A program made the position numbers and the translations under genes. Shown here piece after piece: positions 6,348 through 6,939 of a stretch of DNA of 6,939 nucleotides. The notes beneath the pieces were generated by a model. The model did no database searches and had not been told where the DNA came from. It saw only the letters and a list, made by a program, of their open reading frames with translations. Within the stretch, counting starts at the first letter, position 1. The number at the start of each line of letters is the position of its first letter. The DNA comes from Acetofilamentum sp. (GTDB lineage: Bacteria > Bacteroidota > Bacteroidia > Bacteroidales > JAFGUD01), in assembly GCA_020722645.1 (NCBI GenBank), contig DYKL01000190.1, positions 1-6,939 of the forward strand, read 5' to 3'.

Positions 6348-6348
<1 letters not shown>
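5473..6348 (+). CDS. rimK: RimK, ATP-grasp glutamate ligase
   Basis: Adds glutamate residues to a protein or peptide C-terminus, using ATP through an acyl-phosphate intermediate. In E. coli the target is ribosomal protein bS6. The 291 residues cover the whole family. The N-terminal domain ends in IIPRIGASVTFYGTAVVRQFE (61-81). The ATP-grasp fold has SRDK (K100), KLLEGTQGVGV (K141), QEF (177-179), D187 in ADIRAF, GEFRSNLHRGG (R211, N213), and the Mg2+ ligands D248 in AGVD plus E260 and N262 in MEVNSSPGLEGIE. These positions coincide with E. coli RimK numbering, so I infer an intact enzyme. It follows rimB by 51 bp and probably shares its transcript. The TAG stop runs directly into a heptanucleotide array, its G being the first base of the first unit. 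The actual substrate in this organism is not shown by the sequence. Confidence 0.96.

Positions 6349-6939
<591 letters not shown>

Overview
The window looks like chromosomal DNA from an AT-rich member of the Bacteroidota, probably near Bacteroidales/Marinilabiliales. That placement is an inference. It rests on strong A/T bias at third codon positions, starts preceded by A/T-rich leaders without clear Shine-Dalgarno sequences, paired SiaB (DUF6272) and SiaC (DUF1987) domains of the type common in that phylum, and intergenic short-repeat families. There is no sign of phage, plasmid or insertion-sequence genes.

Layout. Positions 1-433 are a repeat-rich gap with, at most, the 3' tail of an unknown gene (1-72). 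Positions 434-2437 on the minus strand encode NAD-dependent DNA ligase LigA. A 134-bp divergent gap separates it from a plus-strand series. First comes a 505-residue protein made of two SiaB-type kinase domains followed by a SiaC-type phosphoacceptor domain (2572-4089). Fifteen bases later is a MurU-like sugar-1-phosphate nucleotidyltransferase (4105-4803). A 150-bp spacer built of several tiny repeats follows. Then come rimB (4954-5421, retropepsin-like protease) and rimK (5473-6348, ATP-grasp glutamate ligase). From the last base of the rimK stop codon to the right edge (6348-6939) the DNA is an unbroken heptanucleotide array of 84 full units.

How the parts relate. LigA is housekeeping and unrelated in function to its neighbours. 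rimB and rimK form a known functional pair: RimK adds glutamates to a protein C-terminus, and RimB is the associated protease. The SiaB-SiaB-SiaC protein places a serine/threonine kinase of the partner-switching type and its substrate on one chain. No PP2C phosphatase or output enzyme is visible nearby, so its pathway cannot be read from this window. The nucleotidyltransferase is probably cotranscribed with it.

Most notable: (1) the kinase-kinase-substrate fusion, with a degenerate glycine box in the second kinase domain; (2) the indel-free GAATNNN array, whose five unit types form a single-substitution chain and follow strict adjacency rules with left-to-right polarity; (3) a dispersed hairpin element whose 10-nt loop GAGGNACGAA is constant while the two arms change together.
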